Shown: piece after piece, positions 9,314 through 18,932 of the stretch
Layout of the letters: each line of letters begins with the position of its first letter
Position numbering within the stretch: the first letter of the stretch is position 1
Assembly: GCA_900316235.1 (NCBI GenBank)
Contig: ONCC01000020.1
Coordinates: 1 to 62,680 of the forward strand
Length of the DNA: 62,680 nucleotides
Source: an uncultured Bacteroidales bacterium
Lineage (GTDB): Bacteria; Bacteroidota; Bacteroidia; Bacteroidales; P3
Direction of reading: 5' to 3'
The notes under the pieces: generated by a model
Told to the model about the DNA's origin: nothing
Database searches by the model: none
What the model saw: the letters and a program-made list of their open reading frames with translations, nothing else
Made by a program: the position numbers and the translations under genes

Positions 9314-10777
9314 CTAGAATTTCAGCTCCACCAATCGACTCTTTCTGCCTTTGAGCGTTACCAGGAGCACGCTTCCTTCTTCACTCTTGGCTGCCGACAC
9401 AAGCATGTGTTTTGTCTTTTGCTCCAAGATATCCTTTCTCACCTCGCCGTCCTCAGCCACACGATACAGCACCAGGTTACCCTTGTCGCCCATCTCATAC
9501 TCCTTCGCCTCTTTGGCGATATTGTAGTCAGCGGGATACTTGGCACATTCCGACTTCACCAGGCACACCGTGTCATTCTCGGCGAAAAGGGCCATATAGA
9601 GCATGCCGTCTTCATCCTTCTCGATGTCGTTGCGTCTGAGGTTACGCACCCACTTCACGTTGGCATTGTCATCGATGGCCACCAGGTGGATACCCTGGGT
9701 GAAGTAGGTCGTCGAGATAGTGCCGTTGGCATTCTTGTAACGCAGCACATGGCGATGTCCCACCGCCAGGACGGCACCGTAGGGGGTCGCAGAATAGGCC
9801 AGCGGCACCACCATAGGCATCACCTTCTCTTTCTGCACCTTCTTGGTTTTCTTGTTCATCAGGATGTTGACATCCTCGTTCTGGAACGGGTTCAGCGTGA
9901 AGCCTGTGATATGGGTCGAATCCAGGTCGAAGACCATCATGACCGTTCCTCCCACCAGCTGGTCCTCGGGATCGCTCATCGTCGGAGAGAAAACACCGGC
10001 GCATATCATCTTGCGGTCCAGCACATTCACTATCCGCATATCTGTCACGCGGTCGCAGTTCACCGTCATAGAATAGTTCTCTCCTCCGCGGTCGCCGATC
10101 ACACTCACCAGGAAACGTTCCTCAACGGCTTCACGCTCATATCCAAGCGTCAACAGCTCGCCCAGGTCTGATACTGCCACGCTGCTCGTCGTCCCCACGG
10201 GGAATTCCTGACTCCACAGTTCGTTCATCGCCCTGTCGTACATGGTAGCCGTGGCAGTATACTGTTTCTTGGAAGAGAACTCCTGCAACGTGAGCAGGCC
10301 CATGTATTGTCCGTTGGCACTCACAGCACCCCACACCTTGCAGCGGTCGCCTTTTGCCAAAGTGAAGGAAGCCAGCGTGTCCACCCTGCCTTCCGCCAGC
10401 ACCAAGCTATCCATTTCCACCGAGAACCGCACTACCACGGTGCTCTTCTTTTCGCTGCTGTCGACCATAATCACGTTCGCCGTCCAGCCGTTTTCATTCA
10501 CCGCAACCACACGGTAATCCTTGTCCAAAGGAAGGGCCAGGCGCCTGAGGATATTCATGTTGCGATCCATCGACACCACACACCAGTCGTCGTCCCGGTC
10601 GTCGTCGGTTGTCAGCCAGCAACTGAGGTCTTCGCTATTGCCCAGATACCACATATTGAGCACCGACTCCTTGTCGAGACTCTTTCCCTCAGCACCTTTC
10701 GTCAACGTCACAGCCTGTCCCGCAACCCCGTTTCCTATCAGGCCCAAAAGTAGGCCAATCAATAATAATTTCTTCAT
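9314..10777 (-). CDS. secreted protein of unknown function
   Basis: A 487-residue protein with an N-terminal signal peptide (about residues 1-20, cut near VAGQA). The rest is rich in alternating hydrophobic and polar beta-strand patterns, with an acidic run (TDDDRDDDW) near residue 60, and could be a beta-propeller; that is a guess from sequence texture only. No known motif was recognised. It lies between porX (14 bp) and uvrA (1 bp), so it is co-transcribed with both. The link to a type IX secretion regulator may be informative but does not establish function. Confidence 0.7.
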   Translation of the reverse strand: MKKLLLIGLLLGLIGNGVAGQAVTLTKGAEGKSLDKESVLNMWYLGNSEDLSCWLTTDDDRDDDWCVVSMDRNMNILRRLALPLDKDYRVVAVNENGWTANVIMVDSSEKKSTVVVRFSVEMDSLVLAEGRVDTLASFTLAKGDRCKVWGAVSANGQYMGLLTLQEFSSKKQYTATATMYDRAMNELWSQEFPVGTTSSVAVSDLGELLTLGYEREAVEERFLVSVIGDRGGENYSMTVNCDRVTDMRIVNVLDRKMICAGVFSPTMSDPEDQLVGGTVMMVFDLDSTHITGFTLNPFQNEDVNILMNKKTKKVQKEKVMPMVVPLAYSATPYGAVLAVGHRHVLRYKNANGTISTTYFTQGIHLVAIDDNANVKWVRNLRRNDIEKDEDGMLYMALFAENDTVCLVKSECAKYPADYNIAKEAKEYEMGDKGNLVLYRVAEDGEVRKDILEQKTKHMLVSAAKSEEGSVLLVTLKGRKSRLVELKF

Positions 10778-10791
10778 AATTCTATATGTTT

Positions 10792-12339
10792 TTATTTGTT
10801 TCTCAACATGATAAACGGCACCATTACCTCCTCCATCGACACGCCGCCGTGCTGGAAGGTGTTGGTGTAGTAGCGCACATACTCGTTGTAGTTGTTCGGA
10901 TAGGCGAAGAAGTCACCTGCGCGGCAGAAGATGTAGGGGCTCGTCACATGGCGCTTGGGCAGGAAAATCTTCTTCGGTTCCTTCACCTCGAAGACCTCTT
11001 TCGGATTGTAATCCAGCAATCTACCCTGCTTGTAGCGCAGGTTGACACTGATTTCACGGTCTCCCTTCACCCTCACGGGATGGTCAATCTTCACGCTGCC
11101 GTGGTCGGTGGTGATGATGACATTCACCTCCTTCTCGCTCAGCGCCTTGATAATCTCCAGCAGGGGCGAATGCTCCATCCACGAGAGGGTCACGCTGCGG
11201 TAGGCCTTCTCATCCTCCGCCAACTCGCGCACAATGTCGCTGTCGGTGCGCGCATGGCTGAGCATGTCGATGAAGTTATAAATGATGACATTCAAGTCGT
11301 TGTGCATCAAATCGGGCAGACGGTCGACGAGTTTCTTACCGTACTGCGCATTGAGCACCTTGTTGTATGAAGTCTTCAGGTTGAGACCGTTACGGCGCAG
11401 ATTCTCGCAGAGCAGCTCATGTTCGTACTGGTTCTTCCATCCCTGCTCGTCCTCATTCACCCAGTACTGAGGGTACATCCGTTCTATCTCGCTGGGCATC
11501 AAGCCTGCAAACATCGCGTTACGTGCGAACTGCGTGGTGGTGGGGAGAATGGTGTAGTAGATGTCATCGCGCTCGGTGCGCAGGTACTGCTCCACCAGCG
11601 GTTGGACATACTTCCACTGGTCGTAGCGGAAATTATCAATGACTATCAGGAAAGTAGGACGCTTCTCCTTAAGCAATGGGAACATTCTCTCTTTCAGCAC
11701 CGAAGGTGACATCAGGGGTTTCTCGGTGGAGCCTCCCAGCCAGTCCAAATAGTTGTCCTCGTAGAAGCGGCAGAACTGCCGGTTGGCCTCCTCCTTCTGC
11801 GACATGAAAATCTCGTAGATGTTGTCATCTTCACTCGGAGCAAGCTCCAAATCCCAGTAGACGAGTTTTTTATAAATTTCCTTCCACTCTTCGGCATCCA
11901 TGCGGCCGCCAATCTGCATGCCTATCTCGCGGAACTGCTGCTGGTAGTTCATCGTCGAGTGTTCGCTCTGCAGGCGCTTGCGCTCGGTATGCTTCTTCAC
12001 CGTCAGCCATATCTGATTGGGATTCACCGGCTTGATGAGATAGTCGCTAATCTTGCCGCCCAGGGCGTCCTCCATGATGTGCTCCTCCTCGCTCTTGGTG
12101 ATCATCACCACTGGCAACTGGGGCCAGCGCTCCTTGATGCGGCGCAGCGTGTCGATGCCGCTGAGTCCCGGCATCTGCTCGTCGAGAAACACCATATCGG
12201 GCACTTGCTCTTCCAGTATATCCAGTGCGTCGCTGCCACTCTGTACGGGCACCACGTCACATCCTTTCTCCTTGAGAAACAGTATATGGGGCTTCAAAAG
12301 TTCTATCTCGTCATCAGCCCAAAGTATCGTCGTCTGCAT
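10792..12339 (-). CDS. porX: PorX response regulator with PglZ-type phosphatase domain
   Basis: A 515-residue two-domain protein. Residues 1-120 are a receiver domain with acidic residues Asp9/Asp10, phospho-acceptor Asp53 (FLDEQMPG) and conserved Lys in KPVNP. Residues about 200-515 form an alkaline-phosphatase-like PglZ domain, with metal-site stretches IVIDNFRYDQW and TTDHGS. This architecture defines PorX, which with PorY and SigP controls the type IX secretion system in Porphyromonas. It heads the operon that ends in mnmE. Two surface proteins with type IX-like C-termini lie 10 kb away, consistent with a functional system. Confidence 0.93.
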   Translation of the reverse strand: MQTTILWADDEIELLKPHILFLKEKGCDVVPVQSGSDALDILEEQVPDMVFLDEQMPGLSGIDTLRRIKERWPQLPVVMITKSEEEHIMEDALGGKISDYLIKPVNPNQIWLTVKKHTERKRLQSEHSTMNYQQQFREIGMQIGGRMDAEEWKEIYKKLVYWDLELAPSEDDNIYEIFMSQKEEANRQFCRFYEDNYLDWLGGSTEKPLMSPSVLKERMFPLLKEKRPTFLIVIDNFRYDQWKYVQPLVEQYLRTERDDIYYTILPTTTQFARNAMFAGLMPSEIERMYPQYWVNEDEQGWKNQYEHELLCENLRRNGLNLKTSYNKVLNAQYGKKLVDRLPDLMHNDLNVIIYNFIDMLSHARTDSDIVRELAEDEKAYRSVTLSWMEHSPLLEIIKALSEKEVNVIITTDHGSVKIDHPVRVKGDREISVNLRYKQGRLLDYNPKEVFEVKEPKKIFLPKRHVTSPYIFCRAGDFFAYPNNYNEYVRYYTNTFQHGGVSMEEVMVPFIMLRNK

Positions 12340-12340
12340 A

Positions 12341-12375
12341 ACTCTTAACTATTATCTCTTAACTTTTAACTATAT
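12341..12375. repeat. 7-bp tandem words in the porX leader
   Basis: Five consecutive heptamers of one degenerate word (ACTCTTA, ACTATTA, TCTCTTA, ACTTTTA, ACTATAT) lie directly against the porX start codon. The same word family recurs at 39,755-39,782 and 42,127-42,161. Confidence 0.7.
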
Positions 12376-12446
12376 AATAACGCGCTCTCGCGTGAATTAT
12401 TATACCCTGCAGCAACAATATTTTCGCCTCCTCCCGATTTCAGCAT
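12366..12446 (-). CDS. possible 26-residue leader ORF before porX
   Basis: An ATG at 12446 is preceded at 5-bp spacing by AAGGAGGTG, a full complement of the 16S rRNA 3-prime end. Strong Shine-Dalgarno sequences are rare in Bacteroidetes, which makes this one stand out. The ORF encodes 26 residues (starts MLKSGGGENI) and ends 27 bp before the porX start. A hairpin with CGCG arms (about 12,374-12,404) lies inside it. Coding status is uncertain; it could be a leader peptide or chance. Confidence 0.25.
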   Translation of the reverse strand: MLKSGGGENIVAAGYNNSRESALLYS

Positions 12447-12492
12447 TGTCACCTCCTTAAAAGAACAAATGTTAACAATTCTTAAACACAAA

Positions 12493-12562
12493 CACCCTAC
12501 CACAACCCTACCAACACCCACTGTGGTAGGAGTTGGTTAGGAGTTGGTAAGGTGATGGTAGG
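12493..12562. repeat. long CCTACC-word hairpin, copy A
   Basis: Part of a 448-bp gap between porX and mfd. The left arm is made of CCCTACCA-like words, the centre is CCCACTGTGGTAGG, and the right arm repeats GGTAGGAGTTGGT-like words. A small palindrome (TACCTGTCAGGTA) follows at about 12,571. The same design recurs at 18.7, 26.3, 42.5 and 61.9 kb. The rest of this gap is AT-rich, and I see no gene apart from the possible leader ORF. Confidence 0.8.
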
Positions 12563-12787
12563 TAGTTCATACCTGTCAGGTACAAAGGGTTATGCAAGAA
12601 AAAGGGGCACATAACGATAAAGCAGGTACCAAACGATGTTCTCACGTCAGAAAATTAACTTAATAACTATTAAAATTACCAAGAAGCTTTTTTACATAAA
12701 ACTAGTTCATGCGAATAAATATATAGGTACATTAAGAAAAAGATCCGAGAGGGAAAATATAATCATTTTTTTTGCGTTTATTGTTTA

Positions 12788-15700
12788 ATGATTCTCACTG
12801 AGCTATATAATGACAGTCCTTTTATCAAGAATCTCACCGAGCACCTTGGAGCAGCCAAAGTAAGGCTGCATGTGGATGGGATGACGGGGTCGCTGCCGGC
12901 GGTGATCATCGCGTCGCTGGCACAGTGGCGGCCGACGGTGAGCCAGCTGGTGATTGCGCCGACCAAGGAGGAAGCCTACTATCTGCAGAACGACCTCGAG
13001 GCGTTGCTTGGAAATGAACGGGTTATGCTATTTCCGACGTCGTACCGCAAGGCGTACCATTACGACCCGGAGCAGACGGAGAATGCCAACCTGCTGATGC
13101 GCACGGAGGTGGTGAAAGCCCTTGGCGGCTCAGAGCCCGTCATCGTGGTCTCCTACCCCGAAGCACTGAGCGAGAAGGTGGTGGCACAACGCACCTTCGC
13201 CGCCAAGACCCTGCGGCTGACGCGTGGCGGGAAGATGGACATGTGGGACCTTGTAGAAAGGCTGCAGGAGCTTGGTTTCGAGCGCGAAGACTTCGTCGTA
13301 GAGCCCGGCCAGTACGCCGTGCGTGGCGGCATCGTCGATGTCTACTCCTACGCCTCCGACCTGCCTTTCCGCATCGAGTTCTTCGACGACGAGGTGGACT
13401 CGCTGCGTACCTACGACACCGTCAGCCAGCTCAGCGTCAAGCAGATGGACCGCATCGACATTGTGCCGAATCTGAGCGGTTTATCGGAGAAATCAGAATA
13501 CTCCGCACCTTCAGAAAACTCCGAAAAAAGGGTCTCCCTGATGGAGTATTTCGGAAGCGAGGATATTGTTTGGACACAGAGTCTGATGATGGCGGCAGAG
13601 CAGATGGAGAAGCTTCTGGCCGACACGCGCAAGGAATACGAGTCCCGCCTGGCCGACAAGGAACACCCCATCGCCGGCACCCTGCCGAAGCCCGAAGAGA
13701 TGAGTTGCCCGGCCAACGAATTCCTCCACAGCCTGCTGGAGTGCAAAATTGTGGAATACGGCAATAGCCACTATTTCAGCCAGGCAGAGGTCCTCAAGAC
13801 CCTGAGCGAGCCGCAGCCAGCCTTCAACAAGAAGTTCGACTTGCTGACACAGAACCTCGACAGCTATGCCGAAAAGGGCTATCGTCTCATCGTCACCGTC
13901 AGCAACGAAAGCCAAGAAAGACGTCTGAAGAAAATCTTCGACCAATCGGACAACGTTTCAACGTTTCAACATATCAACGTCCAAACCTTCAATCTAAGCC
14001 ACGGCTTCATCGACCACGACGAACGCGTGCTCTGCTATACCGACCACGAGATCTTCGACCGTTACCACAAATACACCGTCAAGAGTCTTAGCGCCACACA
14101 CGAAGCACTGACGCTGAAGGAGTTGTTCGAATTGAAGCCCGGTGACTACGTCACCCATATCGACTATGGCGTGGGCCGTTTCAGCGGACTGGAGAAGGTG
14201 ACCGTCGACGGCAAGAGTCAGGAGTTGATACGCCTGATTTACAAGAACAATGACGTGCTCTATATCTCCATCCACGGGCTGCACAAGATTAGCCGCTATG
14301 TGGGTCGTGAGGGTGAGGCGCCGCAGATGAACCGTTTGGGAAGCAACACCTGGCAGGTGCTGAAAGCCAAAACCAAACGGCAAGTAAAGGACATCGCCAA
14401 GGACCTTATCGCCCTCTATGCCAAGCGCAAAGCCTCGCAGGGCTTCGCCTTCGGCGCCGACTGCTCGTTGCAGGAGCAGATGGAGGCCTCGTTCCAATAT
14501 GAGGACACCCCCGACCAGATGAAGGCCACCATGGCCGTGAAGCACGACATGGAGGACCGCGCACCGATGGACCGTCTGGTGTGCGGCGATGTGGGCTTCG
14601 GCAAGACCGAAGTGGCTATCCGCGCCGCCTTCAAGGCCTGCTGCGACGATAAACAGGTGGCCGTACTGGTGCCCTCGACGGTGCTGGCCTTCCAGCACTA
14701 CAATACCTTCCGCGAACGACTGAAAGGGCTGCCCGTGAGGGTCGACTACCTCAACCGTTTCCGTAGTACAAAAGAAAAGAACCAGATATACAAGGACGTC
14801 GAAGAAGGCAAGATAGACATCCTCATTGGCACCCACGCCATCACTAACAAGAACCTCAAGTTCAAGGATCTGGGGCTACTCATCATCGACGAGGAGCAGA
14901 AATTCGGCGTGAGCGTCAAAGAAAAGCTAAAACAGATGAAGGTGGGTGTCGACTGTCTGACCCTCACCGCCACCCCCATCCCACGCACACTACAGTTCTC
15001 GCTCATGGGAGCCCGCGACCTCAGCGTTATCCAAACCCCGCCACCCAACCGCCAGCCCATCGAGACAGAGCTCAGCGACTTCAGCGAAGAGCTCATCCGC
15101 GATGCCATCAGCTTCGAGATGAGCCGTGGAGGTCAGACCTTCTTCATCTCCAACCGCGTGGAGAACCTGCCCGAAATGGCGGGCTTGGTGCAGCGCCTCG
15201 TGCCCGATGCCCGCGTGGCTATGGCCCACGGAAGGATGGACGGCAAGGAGGCAGAAGAGACGCTGATGCGCTTCCTTGAAGGCGACATCGACGTGCTGGT
15301 AGCCACCTCTATCGTGGAGAACGGCTTGGATATCCCCAACGCCAACACCATGATTATCAACAATGCCCACCAGTTCGGCCTCAGCGACCTGCACCAGATG
15401 CGCGGCCGCGTGGGACGTTCGAACCGCAAGGCATTCTGCTACATGCTCATCCCCTCCTATCTCACCCTTACGCCCGATGCGCAGAAGCGCCTCAAGGCCA
15501 TCGAGGAATTCTCCACCATCGGTAGCGGCTTCAACATCGCCATGCGCGACCTCGACATCCGTGGCGCAGGCAATATCCTCGGTGCCGAGCAGAGTGGTTT
15601 CATCTCCGAGATAGGCTACGATATGTACCACAAAATCCTCAACGAAGCCATCGAGGAACTGAAAGAGAGCGACTTTGCCGACCTTTTCGCCGCCGAGGCC

Positions 15701-16171
15701 GAGGAGAAAAAAGAATTTGTGCGCGAGTGCACCATCGAGACCGACCTCGAGGTGTTGCTGCCCGACGACTACGTCACCTCCGTCAGCGAGCGACTGCTGC
15801 TTTACAAGGAACTCAATGACTTAACGACGGAAGAGGAACTGGCAGCCTACCACAGCCGTTTGGAGGACCGCTTCGGCCCCGTACCCGTGGCCACCGAGGA
15901 GCTCATCCGCACCATCACCCTCCGCCGCATTGCCAAGGAGTTCGGCATCGAAAAGATAGTCCTCAAGCAAGACCGCATGGTACTTCATCTCGTGAGCAAC
16001 CAGCAGAGTCCCTTCTACCAGAGCGACAACTTCATGAAAGTGATAACATACATTCAGGCGCATCCCACTGAGACGCGCCTGAAAGAAACTCCTGAAAAAT
16101 TGACTGTGAGTATCGCCAACATCAAGTCCATCACACAGGCTCTGGCGACACTACGGCTGATGACAGCCTAG
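12788..16171 (+). CDS. mfd: transcription-repair coupling factor Mfd
   Basis: An 1127-residue ATP-driven translocase that removes stalled RNA polymerase and recruits UvrA. Order of parts: UvrB-like N-terminal region (about 1-300), CarD-like polymerase-interaction domain (about 455-535, LKPGDYVTHIDYGVG), RecG-like helicase with Walker A GDVGFGKTE (about 603), DEEQ box (about 702) and TATPIPRTL, then a C-terminal TRCF domain. Length is normal. At about residues 388-404 an in-frame tract (NVSTFQHINVQTFNLS) is encoded by 8-bp tandem words and is not expected from the family. It converges on the PepSY gene with only 3 bp between stops. Confidence 0.97.
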   Translation: MILTELYNDSPFIKNLTEHLGAAKVRLHVDGMTGSLPAVIIASLAQWRPTVSQLVIAPTKEEAYYLQNDLEALLGNERVMLFPTSYRKAYHYDPEQTENANLLMRTEVVKALGGSEPVIVVSYPEALSEKVVAQRTFAAKTLRLTRGGKMDMWDLVERLQELGFEREDFVVEPGQYAVRGGIVDVYSYASDLPFRIEFFDDEVDSLRTYDTVSQLSVKQMDRIDIVPNLSGLSEKSEYSAPSENSEKRVSLMEYFGSEDIVWTQSLMMAAEQMEKLLADTRKEYESRLADKEHPIAGTLPKPEEMSCPANEFLHSLLECKIVEYGNSHYFSQAEVLKTLSEPQPAFNKKFDLLTQNLDSYAEKGYRLIVTVSNESQERRLKKIFDQSDNVSTFQHINVQTFNLSHGFIDHDERVLCYTDHEIFDRYHKYTVKSLSATHEALTLKELFELKPGDYVTHIDYGVGRFSGLEKVTVDGKSQELIRLIYKNNDVLYISIHGLHKISRYVGREGEAPQMNRLGSNTWQVLKAKTKRQVKDIAKDLIALYAKRKASQGFAFGADCSLQEQMEASFQYEDTPDQMKATMAVKHDMEDRAPMDRLVCGDVGFGKTEVAIRAAFKACCDDKQVAVLVPSTVLAFQHYNTFRERLKGLPVRVDYLNRFRSTKEKNQIYKDVEEGKIDILIGTHAITNKNLKFKDLGLLIIDEEQKFGVSVKEKLKQMKVGVDCLTLTATPIPRTLQFSLMGARDLSVIQTPPPNRQPIETELSDFSEELIRDAISFEMSRGGQTFFISNRVENLPEMAGLVQRLVPDARVAMAHGRMDGKEAEETLMRFLEGDIDVLVATSIVENGLDIPNANTMIINNAHQFGLSDLHQMRGRVGRSNRKAFCYMLIPSYLTLTPDAQKRLKAIEEFSTIGSGFNIAMRDLDIRGAGNILGAEQSGFISEIGYDMYHKILNEAIEELKESDFADLFAAEAEEKKEFVRECTIETDLEVLLPDDYVTSVSERLLLYKELNDLTTEEELAAYHSRLEDRFGPVPVATEELIRTITLRRIAKEFGIEKIVLKQDRMVLHLVSNQQSPFYQSDNFMKVITYIQAHPTETRLKETPEKLTVSIANIKSITQALATLRLMTA
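13951..13982. repeat. 8-bp tandem words x4 inside mfd
   Basis: CAACGTTT, CAACGTTT, CAACATAT, CAACGTCC follow one another with an exact 8-bp period, in frame within mfd. Confidence 0.85.
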
Positions 16172-16174
16172 CTT

Positions 16175-17227
16175 TTACTGTACATCCTTCTCGTCGAGGG
16201 GTTGAGCAAGGAGGTTGAGGAAGTTGCCCTTGCTGTCGAACTCCATGCGGGTGAACTTCACCTGACGCGTGCCTTTTACTTTCTGGCTGATAACCACATA
16301 GGTATAAGGTTTGGGTTTTTTGCCGTCAGCACCACGGAACTTCGAGTTGTACTCGTAGACCACCATCTTCTCAATCTTGTATTTCTCGCCGTTGAACTTC
16401 TCAGCAAGGTACTTGATGATACCATTACTGTAACGTTCTCTGGGAAGCACTTTGCCAGTCATGATGGGGGTGCCATCATTGATGTCATAGACAGCCTCTT
16501 TTTCCACCTTCTGCTTGTCGGTGAAGTAAGCCACAGCATACTGGTCGTTGCGGTTGAGCCACTCAGGACCGGCTTTGCAGCGTTTCTTGCCGATAGCCTT
16601 CTCGAAGTTGGCCACAGCAGCCTCACAAGGGGTAAACTGCACCACCTGGGGTTCGTCAGCCTTGGGAGCGGGACGGCCGCGGAGGCGGCTGCTCTCGGTC
16701 TTGGTGGCCTTGGTAATCTCCTCGTCGGTGGCGTCGGGATTGTTGTGAGTGTAGTAGTCACGCTTCACGGCAGCGGGGTCGGGAGCGTTGCTCTTCATGA
16801 GCTTTCCACGGGTGTCGTAGACAAGCTCGAAGTCAGTATCGGAAATACCTTTCTTGGTGATAATCATGCGATAATAGTTATCGCCACTCATTTCCTCAAT
16901 ATAGTCGAGCGTCTTCACACGGTAGCCAGGATAGTTATTGGTGAAATAGTTGGTCATCATCGTGGGGCACTCTTCCATCTTCACAGGGAAGGAGGTATAC
17001 TGCCAGTCGCCGCCGGCGGTGAAATAGCTACGGCCTTCCTGACCATCGATGAGCACTTCAGCGATATACTGCCCAGGAGCCTGATACCAGGTCTTCACCT
17101 TATAGGAGTCATAGGTTTTTTCCAGCGACAGCAGCACCGAGCGCGGCACGGCAGTCTCTTTGATTTTGGTCTGCGCACCCACCATCAGCGGCAGGAGCAT
17201 CACCAGGGCAAAAACTATCTTTTTCAT
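16175..17227 (-). CDS. secreted PepSY-like protein
   Basis: A 350-residue exported protein with a signal peptide (about 1-19, cut after VGA). Two or three copies of a PepSY-like unit (putative beta-lactamase-inhibitor-like family, PF11396) can be seen, for example YKVKTWYQAPGQYIAEVLI and the following WQYTSFPVKMEECP. A basic RLRGRPAPK linker lies mid-protein. The function of this Bacteroidetes periplasmic family is unknown. It lies 66 bp downstream of purA and may share its transcript. Confidence 0.8.
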   Translation of the reverse strand: MKKIVFALVMLLPLMVGAQTKIKETAVPRSVLLSLEKTYDSYKVKTWYQAPGQYIAEVLIDGQEGRSYFTAGGDWQYTSFPVKMEECPTMMTNYFTNNYPGYRVKTLDYIEEMSGDNYYRMIITKKGISDTDFELVYDTRGKLMKSNAPDPAAVKRDYYTHNNPDATDEEITKATKTESSRLRGRPAPKADEPQVVQFTPCEAAVANFEKAIGKKRCKAGPEWLNRNDQYAVAYFTDKQKVEKEAVYDINDGTPIMTGKVLPRERYSNGIIKYLAEKFNGEKYKIEKMVVYEYNSKFRGADGKKPKPYTYVVISQKVKGTRQVKFTRMEFDSKGNFLNLLAQPLDEKDVQ

Positions 17228-17293
17228 GTCGGTTGAATTTTCTATTTGGTATCTCTTAACTGCAAAATATTGCAGTATTGTCTTAACTACTGT

Positions 17294-18586
17294 CTACTTA
17301 AACAGCACATCTTTGCGGTCGGGGCTGATGCTGACGGCGGCAATCCTGACGCCTGTCTGCTCCTCGATGGCGGCGAGGAAGGTGCGGAGTTTCTCGGGGA
17401 GTTTCTCGTAGCTGTCGATGCCCTGCAGACTCTGCTTCCAGCCTTCGAAGGGGGTGAGCACGGGGTCGATATGGGCGGTGTTGTACTCGAAGGGGATCTC
17501 GTCGGTACGCTGGCCCTCAATGTCATAGTGGCTGCACATGCAGACGGTGTCGAAGTCGTTCATCACATCGGGCTTGGTGACATAGAGCTCGGTGACACCG
17601 TTGATCATGCAGGCATAGCGCAGGGCCGGCAGGTCAATCCAGCCACAACGGCGGGGACGACCGGTGGTGGCACCGTATTCGTGTCCAAGCTCGCAGAGTT
17701 GGTGACCAATCTCATCGTCGAGCTGCGTGGGGAAAGGACCAGCACCCACACGAGTGCAGTAAGCCTTGGTAATACCCATCACCTTGCCGATGGTCGAGGG
17801 TGCCACACCGAGGCCTGTACAGACACCGGCGGTGATGGTATTGCTGGAGGTGACAAAAGGATAGGTGCCGAAGTCGATGTCAAGCATCATGGCCTGTGCG
17901 CCCTCGGCCAACACCTTCTTATCTTCGCGGAGGCACTGGTTGATAAAATATTCGCTGTTCACGAAGCGGAATTTCTTCAGCGTAGCCAGGCTCTCCATCC
18001 ATACCTTCTCGTACTCGCCCAACGTCATACCGTCGATGCGGAAGCTGTCGACGTCGAAACCCATAGCATGCGCCATCATCAGGTGCTGACGCTTGAGTTG
18101 GCCGTAGCGCTCGATGAAGTCGGCAGTCATGATATCGCCCACGCGGAGGCCCGTACGGGCAATCTTGTCGGTGTAGGCAGGACCGATGCCTTTGAGGGTG
18201 GAGCCGATTTTACTGTTGCCCTTGGCCTGCTCGTTGGCGGCGTCCATCATGCGGTGGGAGGGCAGGATAAGATGAGCCTTCTTGCTGATAAAGAGGTTCT
18301 TCGTAGCGTCGACACCCTTCTCGGCAATACCCTCAATCTCCTGACGGAAGATGCGGGGCTCGATGAGCACGCCGTTACCGATGAGGTTGATTTTGTCCTT
18401 ATGGAAGATACCGCTGGGGATGATATGCAGCACATGCTTGAGGCCGTTGAACTCGAGGGTGTGGCCGGCATTGGGGCCACCCTGGAATCGTGCCACCACA
18501 TCGTAGCGAGGCGTCAGCACATCCACTATCTTACCCTTGCCTTCGTCGCCCCATTGCAACCCTAAGAGAACATCTATCTTTGTCAT
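17294..18586 (-). CDS. purA: adenylosuccinate synthase PurA
   Basis: Converts IMP, aspartate and GTP to adenylosuccinate, the first committed step to AMP. The protein has 430 residues, the usual length. GDEGKGK (about 13-19) forms the GTP/IMP site, followed by GPNAGHT and, near the C-terminus, the GRPRRCGWID region. I start at ATG 18586 (MTKIDVLLG); an in-frame extension to 18739 would run through the promoter and is rejected. A TTTG-N19-TATTTTTG promoter lies 64 bp upstream. Confidence 0.97.
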   Translation of the reverse strand: MTKIDVLLGLQWGDEGKGKIVDVLTPRYDVVARFQGGPNAGHTLEFNGLKHVLHIIPSGIFHKDKINLIGNGVLIEPRIFRQEIEGIAEKGVDATKNLFISKKAHLILPSHRMMDAANEQAKGNSKIGSTLKGIGPAYTDKIARTGLRVGDIMTADFIERYGQLKRQHLMMAHAMGFDVDSFRIDGMTLGEYEKVWMESLATLKKFRFVNSEYFINQCLREDKKVLAEGAQAMMLDIDFGTYPFVTSSNTITAGVCTGLGVAPSTIGKVMGITKAYCTRVGAGPFPTQLDDEIGHQLCELGHEYGATTGRPRRCGWIDLPALRYACMINGVTELYVTKPDVMNDFDTVCMCSHYDIEGQRTDEIPFEYNTAHIDPVLTPFEGWKQSLQGIDSYEKLPEKLRTFLAAIEEQTGVRIAAVSISPDRKDVLFK

Positions 18587-18649
18587 ATATACTTTATTAT
18601 CAATATTTAAAAAACAAATCCACCACGCACAACCTTCCTTACAAAAATG

Positions 18650-18680
18650 CAAAAATACAACTTTTTTCCCGATTGGCAAA
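18650..18680 (-). promoter_or_regulatory. purA promoter (Bacteroidetes type)
   Basis: On the minus strand TTTG (18,677-18,680) is followed after exactly 19 bp by TATTTTTG (18,650-18,657), matching the Bacteroides -33/-7 consensus. The start point would fall near 18,643, giving a leader of about 57 nt. Confidence 0.8.
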
Positions 18681-18747
18681 AAAAATATTATCTTCCCATG
18701 CACCTGCGCCCTGGCATAAGGGTGTCGCCATGCAGCCACCGGAGGCT

Positions 18748-18830
18748 TACCCTGCCCTACCCATCTCCTACCCCAAAAAGGGATGACAAAGGGGGGAGTA
18801 GGAGGAGAGTAAGAGAAGAGTAAGAGGAGG
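18748..18830. repeat. CCTACC-word hairpin, copy E (degenerate)
   Basis: Left arm CCCTACCCATCTCCTACCCC and right arm GGGGGGAGTAGGAGGAGAG surround an AAAAAGGGATGACAAA loop. It follows the design of the other four copies but is more decayed. It lies between the purA promoter and the transketolase terminator, in a 346-bp gap with no gene. Confidence 0.6.
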
Positions 18831-18871
18831 TACCTTTTAGGAGCTAATTGTCAACCAGTTGCAAAAGACAC

Positions 18872-18910
18872 AAAAAAAAGACCTCCGACAAGAAGAAATC
18901 GTCGGAGGTC
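18872..18910 (-). terminator. rho-independent terminator of the tktN operon
   Basis: Perfect 10-bp stem GACCTCCGAC/GTCGGAGGTC (18,880-18,889 and 18,901-18,910) with an 11-nt loop, followed on the minus strand by an eight-T run. It ends the operon that starts at 22.4 kb. Confidence 0.9.
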
Positions 18911-18932
18911 AAAGGATTTAACTATCACATTT

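Noticed and set aside
12493..12562. Rho-independent terminator
   Set aside because: The CCTACC hairpins lack a T run and lie far from the stop codons; they are better described as a repeat family.
18587..18739. N-terminal extension of PurA
   Set aside because: It would span the promoter and start point; the family starts at the MTKIDVLLG position.
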